NCBI GenBank assembly: GCA_904420065.1
Contig: CAJFTU010000011.1
Coordinates: 1 to 64,000 of the forward strand
DNA from: an uncultured Emergencia sp.
GTDB lineage: Bacteria > Bacillota > Clostridia > Peptostreptococcales > Anaerovoracaceae
Direction of reading: 5' to 3'
Length of the DNA: 64,000 nucleotides
Shown here: positions 18,059-26,309 of the stretch, piece after piece
Position numbering within the stretch: the first letter of the stretch is position 1
How the letters are laid out: each line of letters begins with the position of its first letter
Made by a program: the position numbers and the translations under genes
Notes under the pieces: generated by a model
The model's input: the letters and a program-made list of their open reading frames with translations, nothing else
Told to the model about the DNA's origin: nothing
Database searches by the model: none

Positions 18059-19692
18059 ATTTTTCCTATCCGTTGTCGGAGAAACCCGCACTGCGGGATG
18101 TGACTTTTACCATACAACCAAGTCAGTTTATCGTGTTGTGCGGAAAGTCCGGATGTGGAAAGAGCACGCTGTTGAGACAGCTGAAGAAAAATCTGATTCC
18201 CTACGGCCGGCTTGAGGGTCAGGTGCTCTATTGCGGAGAAAGAGTAGATGAGCTGCCTGACAGAAAAAGCGCGGAAGAAATCGGATTTGTACAGCAGAAT
18301 CCGGACAATCAAATTGTGACGGACAAGGTATGGCATGAGCTGGCCTTCGGCTTGGAGAGTCTGGGCCTTTCAAATTCAGCCATAAAGCGGCGTGTCGCGG
18401 AAATGGCCAGCTATTTTGGTATTCAGGGATGGTTTAGGAAGAATGTCAGCGAGCTGTCCGGCGGACAAAAGCAGCTTTTGAACCTGGCTTCAATCATGGC
18501 GATGCAGCCGAAGTTGCTGATTCTCGACGAACCCGCATCACAGCTTGATCCTATCGCAGCTTCTGAATTCCTGCAGACCGTATATAAAATAAATCGTGAC
18601 CTTGGAACAACCGTGCTGATTTCAGAACATCGGCTGGAAGAAGTATTTCCTATGGCCGACAAGGTGATGGTCATGGATGAGGGAAAGCTGATTGCTTTTG
18701 CAGAGCCGGAGCGAATCGGAGAGTTTTTATCCGGAGAAAAAGGAGGCGAACGGCATCCGATGTTTTACGGACTGCCTTCTGTGACGAGAATTTTTTCCGA
18801 GGTCTGTCCGGAAGAGAAAAGTCCGCTGACAATCCGGGAAGGCAGGCTGCGTGTTGCACAGATCCTTGACGGGAAAGAGAAAGGACGGGAACAGAAGACG
18901 GAGCAGGCAGGTAAAAAGAAGCGGGCGGCAGTCCGAAAGGGAGAGAATGCTCTTTCCGTGAAGGATGTCTACTTTCGATACGATAGAGGAAAAGAGCCGG
19001 TACTTCGCGGGCTGTCCTTTTCCGTACGGAAGAATCAGTGGTACTGTTTATTAGGCGGAAACGGTTCCGGAAAGAGCACGACGCTGAAAGTGACGGCGGG
19101 AATACTGAAGCCTCAGAAAGGGGAGGTCAAAAAAGAAGTGGAGAAGCTCTCCATGCTTCCACAGAACCCTCAAGCTCTTTTTACCGAGATTACGGTGGAA
19201 GAAGAGCTTCTTGAAGCCCTTTACTACACCAGTCTTCCTGATCGGGAAAAGATCCTGCAGATAGAGGATATGCTGACGCTGATGGAAATTGAGCATCTGC
19301 GAAAAGCCAATCCTTACGATCTCAGCGGAGGTGAACAACAGAGACTGGCGCTGGGTAAAATTCTTTTGCTGAAGCCGGAGCTGCTCCTGCTCGACGAACC
19401 CACAAAAGGATTGGACCCTTTTTTCAAGAGAACACTGGCTCAGATCCTCAGGAAATTGACAGAGAAGGGAGTGACGATCTTTATGGTTTCTCATGATATT
19501 GAGTTCTGTGCAGAATACGCAGATCGCTGCGCCATGTTCTTTGACGGAGATATCGTTTCAGAAGGCAGGCCGCAGGAGTTCTTTTCCGGGAATAGCTTTT
19601 ATACGACTACGGCTAACCGAATCGTCCGGGAATGGAATCCGAAAGCAATTACCTGCGAGGAGGTAGCGCTTTGGTTAAAAAATACGATATGA
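18031..19692 (+). CDS. ECF transporter ATPase, two ABC domains fused (EcfA-EcfA')
   Basis: 553-residue fusion of two ABC ATPases. Domain 1 (about 5-240) has Walker A GKSGCGKST, signature LSGGQKQLL and Walker B LLILDEPASQLDP. Domain 2 (about 310-540) has GGNGSGKST, LSGGEQQRLALG and LLLLDEPTKGLDP. They are joined by a Lys/Arg/Glu-rich linker. It supplies both ATPase halves of the ECF module. The end overlaps the S-component start region, indicating translational coupling. Confidence 0.94.
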   Translation: METIRLDYVNFSYPLSEKPALRDVTFTIQPSQFIVLCGKSGCGKSTLLRQLKKNLIPYGRLEGQVLYCGERVDELPDRKSAEEIGFVQQNPDNQIVTDKVWHELAFGLESLGLSNSAIKRRVAEMASYFGIQGWFRKNVSELSGGQKQLLNLASIMAMQPKLLILDEPASQLDPIAASEFLQTVYKINRDLGTTVLISEHRLEEVFPMADKVMVMDEGKLIAFAEPERIGEFLSGEKGGERHPMFYGLPSVTRIFSEVCPEEKSPLTIREGRLRVAQILDGKEKGREQKTEQAGKKKRAAVRKGENALSVKDVYFRYDRGKEPVLRGLSFSVRKNQWYCLLGGNGSGKSTTLKVTAGILKPQKGEVKKEVEKLSMLPQNPQALFTEITVEEELLEALYYTSLPDREKILQIEDMLTLMEIEHLRKANPYDLSGGEQQRLALGKILLLKPELLLLDEPTKGLDPFFKRTLAQILRKLTEKGVTIFMVSHDIEFCAEYADRCAMFFDGDIVSEGRPQEFFSGNSFYTTTANRIVREWNPKAITCEEVALWLKNTI

Positions 19693-20606
19693 CTCAATAC
19701 GAAGCTGCGCATAGAAAGAGAACCCGTGTAGCGGCGCTGTTTATCTTTCTGTTCATGCCGATTACCATTTTTCTCGGCGTACGGTTTGCCCAAAGTGAAT
19801 ACATGGTCATCAGCGTTTTGATTCTGTTTTACACGATGGTGCCCTTTTTTATGGTTTTTGAGCGGAGAAAACCCAAGGCCAGGGAAATCGTGCTTATTGC
19901 GGTGATGTCCGCGCTCACTGTCTGCGCGCATATTTTTTTTCATATCACCATCCCCGTCCAAATTGGAACAGCGATGATTATCATTTCCGGAATTTCGCTG
20001 GGGCCGGAGGCGGGATTTCTGATCGGCGCTATTTCACGGTTTGTGTGTAATTTCTACATGGGACAGGGACCGTGGACGCCGTGGCAGATGTTCTGCTGGG
20101 GAATTCTGGGCTTTCTTGCGGGGCTGGCGTTTAACAAGGTGGATCTGGACCAGCTGAAATCCAGAAATTTTAAAGTTGTCATGGGACCGGTTATCTGCAT
20201 TTTGTTCAGTTTTCTTGCCGCTTACGTCTGTTATCAGCTCTGGCCGGGAGACGACGGAACCTTTTTCGGATGGCGTCTCTATATTTTCGGCTTTGCCGGA
20301 CTTGTGGCAGGCGTACTCCTGCAGCGCAAGAGACTGCCTGTGGATGGAATAACCCTGTCCCTGTTTACCTTTTTCGTCACGTTTATCGTCTATGGAGGGG
20401 TGATGAACGTCTGTGCGCTGGTTACTTCCGCGGGAGCTCCGGGGGGAGCGGAGATCAGCTTGAAAGCGCTGAGAGCGCTGTATATCTCCGGCGCGCCTTA
20501 TGATGCGTTTCACGCAGGATCGGCGGCGCTGTGCACGTTTCTGTTTGGAAACAGTGTTATCAGAAAACTGGAGCGAATCAAGATCAAATATGGAATTTAC
20601 AAGTAG
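19671..20606 (+). CDS. ECF transporter S component, probable cobalamin type (CblT-like)
   Basis: Membrane substrate-binding subunit of about 311 residues with some seven hydrophobic segments. The start chosen is TTG 19671 (MVKKYDMTQYEAAHRKRTR), 7 bp after GAGGAGG; the track's 19632 ATG has no ribosome site. Features include REIVLIAVMSALTVCAHIFF and the GPEAGFLIGAISRFVCNFYMGQGPWTPWQM region, typical of larger ECF S components. Riboswitch 1 upstream and the operon suggest cobalamin or a precursor as ligand. Other corrinoids are possible. Confidence 0.82.
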   Translation: MVKKYDMTQYEAAHRKRTRVAALFIFLFMPITIFLGVRFAQSEYMVISVLILFYTMVPFFMVFERRKPKAREIVLIAVMSALTVCAHIFFHITIPVQIGTAMIIISGISLGPEAGFLIGAISRFVCNFYMGQGPWTPWQMFCWGILGFLAGLAFNKVDLDQLKSRNFKVVMGPVICILFSFLAAYVCYQLWPGDDGTFFGWRLYIFGFAGLVAGVLLQRKRLPVDGITLSLFTFFVTFIVYGGVMNVCALVTSAGAPGGAEISLKALRALYISGAPYDAFHAGSAALCTFLFGNSVIRKLERIKIKYGIYK

Positions 20607-20628
20607 TAAACAATAGGAGGCGATGTTA

Positions 20629-20823
20629 TTGAAAGACTTACTGAAGATAGAATACAACCGTTATTTGACGGAATTGTTAATGATGTATAACCCGATAGGC
20701 GCAGGAGAGCAGCCGAAACAAAATGTAATTTTGCGAAAAGGCGCTGATTCGGAGCAGGCAGCACACATTCTCCAACAATACAGTGGTCTGAGAGATAAGA
20801 CAGAAGAGAAGAGGCCAAGATAG
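20629..20823 (+). CDS. Small hypothetical protein at the end of the ECF operon
   Basis: About 64 residues. AGGAGG lies 8 bp before the TTG at 20629; the track's ATG at 20623 is too close to it. No domain is recognised. The protein is hydrophilic, with a Leu/Tyr-rich amphipathic N-terminal half (KDLLKIEYNRYLTELLMMYN) and a charged end. It lies 22 bp after the S-component gene and directly abuts the next small ORF, so co-expression is likely. Confidence 0.5.
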   Translation: MKDLLKIEYNRYLTELLMMYNPIGAGEQPKQNVILRKGADSEQAAHILQQYSGLRDKTEEKRPR

Positions 20824-21000
20824 ATGGCGGATCTCCTCTTGTATTTGGGTTTAGCTGCAGCCGGCTATGTTTTGACGACAAGGCTGCTGAAGAACAGAGA
20901 TCTTACTTTGGCAACCATGCTCCAAGGTTGGTGTATGCTGATTTCGGTGCAGGGATTTTCTGGCAGGACATTTACCCGATTGACAGAAGAAAAGAGTTGA
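20824..21000 (+). CDS. Small membrane protein of 58 residues
   Basis: Missed by the ORF track because of its length. The ATG at 20824 directly follows the upstream TAG. It encodes a hydrophobic N-terminus (LLLYLGLAAAGYVLTTRLL) as one membrane helix, a possible second amphipathic segment, and a charged tail. No family is recognised. Its last codons contain the -35 box of the next riboswitch promoter. Confidence 0.4.
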   Translation: MADLLLYLGLAAAGYVLTTRLLKNRDLTLATMLQGWCMLISVQGFSGRTFTRLTEEKS

Positions 21001-21008
21001 AATATAAT
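20980..21008 (+). promoter_or_regulatory. Promoter P2 of cobalamin riboswitch 2
   Basis: TTGACA (20980-20985), 17 bp, TATAAT (21003-21008): consensus boxes and spacing. The -35 lies inside the 20824-21000 small ORF. Confidence 0.85.
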
Positions 21009-21030
21009 AACTATAACTGAATAGAGTTGT

Positions 21031-21203
21031 TTTATGTTCTTCCTGTTTAGGGAAGCTAAGAGGGAAGCAGGTGAGATACCTGCGCGGTCCCGCCACTGTG
21101 ATTGGAGAGTTCTGTCCACGGTTTAACCAGCCACTGATTGAAGATCGGGAAGGCCGGACGGAGCGATTGATCCATAAGCCAGGAGACCTGCATAGAACTG
21201 TTC
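21031..21203 (+). promoter_or_regulatory. Cobalamin riboswitch 2
   Basis: All aptamer blocks are present: GCTAAGAGGGAAGCAGGTGAGA, TGCGCGGTCCCGCCACTGTGAT, GCCACTG, ATCGGGAAGGCCGG and AAGCCAGGAGACCTGC. A closing stem GTTCT/AGAAC is visible. It controls the surface-protein operon beginning at 21309. Confidence 0.95.
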
Positions 21204-21250
21204 TTTTCCGGCGGTGAACCAGGAAGAAGAATTTTTGTGCCAGTAAATAC

Positions 21251-21281
21251 GGACGGTGAAGACGATCACGGTCCTTTTTTT
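21251..21281 (+). terminator. Riboswitch 2 terminator
   Basis: GGACGGTGA and TCACGGTCC pair with one internal mismatch around AGACGA, followed by seven T residues, 28 bp before the next start codon. Confidence 0.82.
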
Positions 21282-21308
21282 GTGCCGTGAGAACAGGAGG
21301 AAAAGAGA

Positions 21309-22430
21309 ATGAAAGCGAGAAAATTGTGGACAAGAAAAATACTGGCTGTATGGATTGCTCTGTCACTACTTTTTGCCGGAAGCGCAGTCTGGAATCAACA
21401 GAACGCATACGCGGCGGAACAGGATACGATCAGCGTTTATGTAACTCTGAGCGAACGCGGGGAGATCGCCCTCGCAGACGGACAGCCTATGGCTGACGTT
21501 CCCGTCAAGGTGAAAGCCGACAACGGTACGGCTACGGTAGACGACGTCATGGAGGCTTTCCACCAGCTCTATAAACCGGGAGAGTATACCTGTGACCAGT
21601 ATGTTACGCAGCTTTGGGGCATTGAGACCAGCAATACCCTGTTTTTCATCAATGATCTGGCTTTGACCAGCGGTGTACAGTACGAACCGGTAAAGGATGG
21701 GGATCATATTACTGCTTCTGTTAATGCCGACGACAGGTATTACGCAGATTATTACTGCAGCTTTGACCGGAAATCCGTAACAGCTGTCAGTGGAGATACC
21801 GTTACGCTGAAGCTTACTGGATATATGGGGATGTCTGAAGAGAAAACTCCCGTATCGATTGCCAATGCACAAATTGGCGTGATTACGGATCAGGGGTTCC
21901 AGGCTCTGGAGGGGGTCAGGACTGATGAAAATGGAAATTTCACTGTCCGGTTAAGCAAAGAGCAGTATGAGCCCGGTAAAACTTATATACTTTCTGCTAT
22001 AGGAACAGTGAAGACGACAGTTACAGATTGGTCTGCAGAAGGGATGCCATCTGTAGAAGTGGAAGCGCCGCTGATCGCTCCGGCATGTATTCTGAAAATT
22101 GAAAGCGGTATTGTCGCCGGCGTAAAAAATACAAAGATTACATCGGTGAAGGCAAAGGCGTCAAAAGGAAGCGTGCTGATCACCTGGAAAAAATCTGCCG
22201 GTTACAAAGTGGATTGCTTTCAGATCTTCCGGTCGGTAAAGAAGGACAGCGGATACGGAAATAAAGCGTATTTCACCACCAAGCACGGTGGCCTGAACGG
22301 CTGGTATAGAAATACAAAGTCCCTGAAAAAGGGGAATCGTTACTACTATAAGGTACGGGGCGTACGGGTAGTAGACGGAGAAAAGATTTATACAAATTAT
22401 TCCGTCCCGGTCGGCGTCACGGCTAAATAG
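21309..22430 (+). CDS. Secreted protein with degenerate DUF4430-like domain and one C-terminal Fn3-like repeat
   Basis: 373 residues. A signal peptide (residues 1-35, cleavage near AYA-AE) is followed by a region about 38-150 that resembles a diverged DUF4430/transcobalamin beta domain (TVDDVMEAFHQLYK; NTLFFINDLALTSG; VKDGDHITASV). A beta-rich domain about 155-260 follows (carboxypeptidase-regulatory-like TDENGNFTVRL). One Fn3-like repeat (about 270-373) carries the shared GGLNGWYRNTKSLKKG and [10 protein letters not shown] motifs. No LPXTG is present. AGGAGG precedes the ATG. First gene after riboswitch 2, so probably a B12-responsive surface protein; ligand binding is inferred. Confidence 0.78.
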   Translation: MKARKLWTRKILAVWIALSLLFAGSAVWNQQNAYAAEQDTISVYVTLSERGEIALADGQPMADVPVKVKADNGTATVDDVMEAFHQLYKPGEYTCDQYVTQLWGIETSNTLFFINDLALTSGVQYEPVKDGDHITASVNADDRYYADYYCSFDRKSVTAVSGDTVTLKLTGYMGMSEEKTPVSIANAQIGVITDQGFQALEGVRTDENGNFTVRLSKEQYEPGKTYILSAIGTVKTTVTDWSAEGMPSVEVEAPLIAPACILKIESGIVAGVKNTKITSVKAKASKGSVLITWKKSAGYKVDCFQIFRSVKKDSGYGNKAYFTTKHGGLNGWYRNTKSLKKGNRYYYKVRGVRVVDGEKIYTNYSVPVGVTAK

Positions 22431-22452
22431 TTTTTTATTAGGGGAAAGCAAT

Positions 22453-23832
22453 ATGGATAAGGAATTCGAAAAGAAAGTAAAAAGAAAGAGACTGCGTGTT
22501 GCCGCCGTACTTCTGATCGTCATCGCCGCAGCGGTCTATTTACTTTTGGATATGGATGTGGAAAAGGCAGATTATACGGATTCGTTAAATGATGAAATCG
22601 CTTCTGCACGGGAACTGCACGACATACAGAAGGAAAATACGGGGAACGGCAAGGGAAAATACGCCGAGTATACGCTGCTGGCTTTCAAAGGTCAGATAGA
22701 GGAAGCTGAAGCTGTTGCCGGTTCTGAAGAAAGCGAGTACAACGACAAGAAGGAGGCCTATGAGAAGCTGAAGGAGCAGAGCGCAGCGTTCAGAAAAGCG
22801 GAGAACAGCGACGTTATCGAAAAGGCGGATGCAGAAAAACTGGCCGACCAGAAAAAAACAGAAGAATATACCGTTGAGATCAGATCCGGAAAAGATCTCG
22901 TCTACACCATAGACGGTGAAAAAATCTCAAGCCCGAGAGTGATGAATCTGACGGCCAGGGACGAGGAGGGCCCGTATTATGAAAAGATCAGCGGAATTCT
23001 TCAGGAACTCTCCCTGCAGGGGCAGATCATTTCTTTCTATCAGACAGGATCCTTCGGAGCCGAATTGAAGGCAAAAATCCCGTTTTACAGTGAGAAGGAA
23101 ATCGATGCTTATGCGTACAAGGTGGATTTGAAAAACGACAGTCTCAAGTACGTATCAGCAGCAAGGGTTGATACCGAAGAACAGACTGCCGAATTCACAG
23201 TGAAGGAAGGCGGAGATTATGTCATTCTAACTAAGAAGCTGCATCAGGATGGGAAAAAGACGGTAGATATTGAAAAGGCAGAAAAAGAAGCGGCAGAGAC
23301 AGAGGCAGAGTCGTCAGAAAAGAACAGCGGAAGCGGATCTGTTTCAGACAGCAATAATGACGGCGGAGGAAGTAATCAAAACGGCGGCTCATCGCCGGCA
23401 GCGAAGCCGGATTCGGACAATATTACCGTAACAATAGAAATACGGTGCGATACGTTGGCGCAGGACCTCTCCAAACTGGAGGACCCGGCTCTGAAGGCGT
23501 ATGTACCGAGCGACGGTACAATTCTGTCAAGAACCAAGGTGACCGTCAAACCCGGTTCTACCGTCTTCGACGTTTTGAACAAGGTGTGCCGGGACAAGAA
23601 TATTCAGGTGGAGTCATCTTACACGCCGATGTACGGTTCGTACTATGTCGAGGGAATCAATTATCTCTACGAATTCGACGGAGGCAAGCTGAGCGGATGG
23701 ATGTATAAGGTCAACGGATGGTTTCCGAACTACGGATGCTCTTCCTATACGCTGAAGGACGGAGACGAAATCGTCTGGTGCTACACCTGCGACCTGGGCA
23801 AGGATGTAGGCGGCGGCAGCAGCGTATCATAA
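22453..23832 (+). CDS. Membrane-anchored DUF4430 (transcobalamin-like) protein
   Basis: 459 residues. The N-terminal cytoplasmic KKVKRKRLR is followed by one membrane anchor (about 15-34). A charged helical, probably coiled-coil stretch spans about 45-130, a beta-rich middle domain about 135-265, and a Ser/Gly/Asn linker about 290-320. The C-terminal DUF4430 domain (about 325-455) has the hallmark [15 protein letters not shown] and [14 protein letters not shown]. In transcobalamin and intrinsic factor the equivalent domain covers one face of B12. The anchor would hold the domain at the outer membrane face, well placed to pass ligand to the ECF S component (inference). It lies 22 bp after the previous gene. 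Confidence 0.82.
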   Translation: MDKEFEKKVKRKRLRVAAVLLIVIAAAVYLLLDMDVEKADYTDSLNDEIASARELHDIQKENTGNGKGKYAEYTLLAFKGQIEEAEAVAGSEESEYNDKKEAYEKLKEQSAAFRKAENSDVIEKADAEKLADQKKTEEYTVEIRSGKDLVYTIDGEKISSPRVMNLTARDEEGPYYEKISGILQELSLQGQIISFYQTGSFGAELKAKIPFYSEKEIDAYAYKVDLKNDSLKYVSAARVDTEEQTAEFTVKEGGDYVILTKKLHQDGKKTVDIEKAEKEAAETEAESSEKNSGSGSVSDSNNDGGGSNQNGGSSPAAKPDSDNITVTIEIRCDTLAQDLSKLEDPALKAYVPSDGTILSRTKVTVKPGSTVFDVLNKVCRDKNIQVESSYTPMYGSYYVEGINYLYEFDGGKLSGWMYKVNGWFPNYGCSSYTLKDGDEIVWCYTCDLGKDVGGGSSVS

Positions 23833-23863
23833 ACGGACTGGTGAATGGAAAGGAGAAAAACAG

Positions 23864-25540
23864 ATGAAGATGAAAAAGAAAATCTTGTCACTGCTCATTA
23901 TTTTGTCCCTATTGGTGACATCTGCGACAAGTTTGGCCTACGGCGCAGAGAACCGTTCGGTTTCTTACCGAACCGCCATGGACACGACGGCCGATTATAT
24001 GGTAAATCAGCTGAAGTCTCCGGGTTACGGCGCAGAGTGGATAATCCTGGGTCTGGCAAGAAGCGGAGCCGACGTGCCGGAATCCTACTACGACACCTAT
24101 TACAGGGATGTGGAAAAGACCGTAAAGGACAACAGAGGCGTTCTGGATAACCGTAAATATACCGAATATTCCCGGGTGATCCTCGCCCTTACGGCTATAG
24201 GTAAAGACCCTTCAAACGTAGGAGGTTACAATCTGCTTGAAAAGCTGGCGGATTTTGAAAACGTAATCTGGCAGGGGATAAACGGACCGATTTGGGCGCT
24301 GATTGCTTTGGACAGCGGCGATTACGTCATCCCTCAGGTCAGCGGCGTTGAGACACAGACCAGTCGGGAGCTCCTTATCGACGAGATCCTCTCTCAGGAA
24401 ATTGACGGCGGAGGTTTCTCTCTCGACGGCAACGAACCGGATTGTGATATTACGGCGATGGCTGTGCAGGCGTTGTCCGGCTACATGGATCGAAGTGATG
24501 TCAAAGCAGCAGTTGACAGGGCAGTAGAGGTACTGTCGTACATGCAGAAGGCTGACGGAACCTTTGCCTCCTGGGGGACGAAAAACGCAGAGAGCATCTG
24601 CCAGGTTATCGTTGCGCTGGCCGCGCTGGATATAGATCCGGTAAAAGACGACCGCTTTATTCGGAACGGCAATACGGTTATAGATGCTTTACTGACCTTT
24701 TACGATGAAAACGGCGGTTTCCGGCACGTAAATACCAGCACAGCGGGCTATGAGCCGATCGTCAACGGTATGGCTACGGAACAGAGTTACTACGCGCTGA
24801 CCGCTTACGACAGACTTCTTGCGGGAAAGACGTCTCTCTACGATATGAGCGACGTTGAAAAAGAAGATGACACTACTACGGATCCGCCGTCCCGGGATGA
24901 AGAGGAAGTGATTGAAGCCGTGGAAGAGGCATCTGTTAAGGCATCCACCGTCCTTGGCGACGGTTATATCAAGGTGCAGTGGACGACGAGCGGAAGTCAG
25001 CCGGTAGATGCTTATGAGATCTACCGTTCACTGAAGAAGGACAGCGGCTATGGCAGTGAACCGTACTATACCACAAAACAGGGCGGTTTGAGCGGATGGT
25101 ATAAAAACTCCAAGGGTCTGACCAAAGGAACTCGATACTATTATAAAGTACGAGGGAAGAAAACCATTGACGGAAACATCTGCTATACGAAGTGGTCCAA
25201 TGTGGCGTACCGAACTTACAGCGGAATTGGAGCGGGCGTAAGAAACACGACGATCAAGGCGAGCTCTGTCGCCGGAAAGGGCTATATTAAAATCAGCTGG
25301 AAAAAATCTGCCGGCTATGCCGTGGATAAGTATCAGGTATTTCGGTCGACCAAGAAAAATTCCGGATACGGTACAAAGGCCTATTTTACAACAAAAAACG
25401 GTACGGTTAGCAGCTATAAGAACACTGCGGGATTGAAGAAGGGAACGCGTTATTACTACAAGGTCAGAGGCGTTCGCCAGTTAGACGGAAGCAACGTCTA
25501 TACGCAGTGGTCCAACAAGGCCTATCGTATAGCCAAATAG
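23864..25540 (+). CDS. Secreted alpha/alpha-toroid protein with two C-terminal Fn3-like repeats
   Basis: 558 residues. A signal peptide (about 1-27) precedes an alpha/alpha-toroid region (about 30-325) with terpenoid-cyclase/prenyltransferase-type repeats ([56 protein letters not shown]). The catalytic DxDD motif of squalene cyclases is not seen. This is the fold class of the N-terminal domain of intrinsic factor and transcobalamin. After an acidic linker, two Fn3-like repeats (about 345-450 and 455-558) close the protein. Third gene after riboswitch 2. I infer a partner of the DUF4430 protein in B12 capture. Confidence 0.82.
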   Translation: MKMKKKILSLLIILSLLVTSATSLAYGAENRSVSYRTAMDTTADYMVNQLKSPGYGAEWIILGLARSGADVPESYYDTYYRDVEKTVKDNRGVLDNRKYTEYSRVILALTAIGKDPSNVGGYNLLEKLADFENVIWQGINGPIWALIALDSGDYVIPQVSGVETQTSRELLIDEILSQEIDGGGFSLDGNEPDCDITAMAVQALSGYMDRSDVKAAVDRAVEVLSYMQKADGTFASWGTKNAESICQVIVALAALDIDPVKDDRFIRNGNTVIDALLTFYDENGGFRHVNTSTAGYEPIVNGMATEQSYYALTAYDRLLAGKTSLYDMSDVEKEDDTTTDPPSRDEEEVIEAVEEASVKASTVLGDGYIKVQWTTSGSQPVDAYEIYRSLKKDSGYGSEPYYTTKQGGLSGWYKNSKGLTKGTRYYYKVRGKKTIDGNICYTKWSNVAYRTYSGIGAGVRNTTIKASSVAGKGYIKISWKKSAGYAVDKYQVFRSTKKNSGYGTKAYFTTKNGTVSSYKNTAGLKKGTRYYYKVRGVRQLDGSNVYTQWSNKAYRIAK

Positions 25541-25635
25541 AATCGCATGTAACCATATTTTGGTAACATAAATGCCTCTAAAAAATAAAGACTGAGTGCC
25601 TGCAGCCGAAGAGGAGGCCGAATGTACGGATTGCT

Positions 25636-25824
25636 TTATCGATTGTATAAGGCTTCCTTTTCGGGGGTTCGGGCGCACAGCGAAGGGGCGAAAAGGAATG
25701 ATAAGGTATCACCGCATACTAACGGATGTTTCTTCCGTTGAGTAGGAACGTTCACGATATAATTTTCTAAACAGCCTTTTTTACAGGAACCTTGAGGATG
25801 TTCTGTTTTATTATTGCTTTTCAT
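25636..25824 (-). CDS. Possible small cysteine-containing protein, minus strand
   Basis: 62-residue ORF starting at ATG 25824 (minus) after AAGGAGG. It begins MKSNNKTEHPQGSCKKGCLE and has four cysteines in all (CKKGC plus two more). No family is recognised. The ribosome site lies in a 9-bp palindrome (CATACCGCC/GGCGGTATG), which could mask translation or be a stand-alone hairpin. It is the only coding candidate in the 769-bp stretch 25541-26309. Coding status is doubtful. Confidence 0.3.
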   Translation of the reverse strand: MKSNNKTEHPQGSCKKGCLENYIVNVPTQRKKHPLVCGDTLSFLFAPSLCARTPEKEALYNR

Positions 25825-25848
25825 ACCGCCTCCTTCGAGGCGGTATGA
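25822..25848. repeat. 9-bp stem palindrome in the 25.6-25.9 kb intergenic region
   Basis: CATACCGCC and GGCGGTATG around TCCTTCGA. No T-run follows on the plus strand. It overlaps the putative ribosome site and start of the minus-strand small ORF. Confidence 0.55.
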
Positions 25849-25930
25849 TATTTCTGTAAATCTCAAATTTTCGCTGTTCCTTCAGGAGATCTTTCTGTTA
25901 GCTGCACGGTGAAGGTGAACGGCAAAACTC

Positions 25931-25959
25931 TTGACGTAAATGCATAAAGAGAGTATAAT
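25931..25959 (+). promoter_or_regulatory. Promoter P3 of cobalamin riboswitch 3
   Basis: TTGACG (25931-25936), 17 bp, TATAAT (25954-25959). Confidence 0.85.
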
Positions 25960-26020
25960 TTATACAGCGAAAGGAGGGATAGAAGACTCAGAAAACGCTT
26001 AAAAATCAATAGTGTGATGA

Positions 26021-26187
26021 CATTTTATGTTCTCCCCTTGCGTAGAGGGAGCTAAGAGGGAAGCAGGTGAGAGTCCTGCACGGTCCCGCCACTGTAATGG
26101 ATGTGTATCTTCCAAATTGCCACTGGATAATGTCCGGGAAGGCGGAAGAAACAAAGGATCCTAAGTCAGGAGACCTGCATAAGATGA
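26021..26187 (+). promoter_or_regulatory. Cobalamin riboswitch 3
   Basis: GCTAAGAGGGAAGCAGGTGAGAG, TGCACGGTCCCGCCACTGTAATGG, GCCACTGG, CCGGGAAGGCGG and AAGTCAGGAGACCTGC are all present. The P1 stem CATTTTATG/CATAAGATG is visible. It controls the 1,900-residue protein. Confidence 0.95.
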
Positions 26188-26246
26188 GGATTTGCGGCGA
26201 GGATACCGAGAAAATCCGGATATAGATACAGATACAGTAAATTCGG

Positions 26247-26275
26247 ACTGTAGGCAGAGTGCCTGCAGTTTTTTT
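26247..26275 (+). terminator. Riboswitch 3 terminator
   Basis: ACTGTAGGC and GCCTGCAGT pair with one mismatch around AGAGT, followed by seven T residues. Confidence 0.88.
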
Positions 26276-26309
26276 ATTGCAGGCAAAATTTAAGAAAGGA
26301 AGAGAAGAA

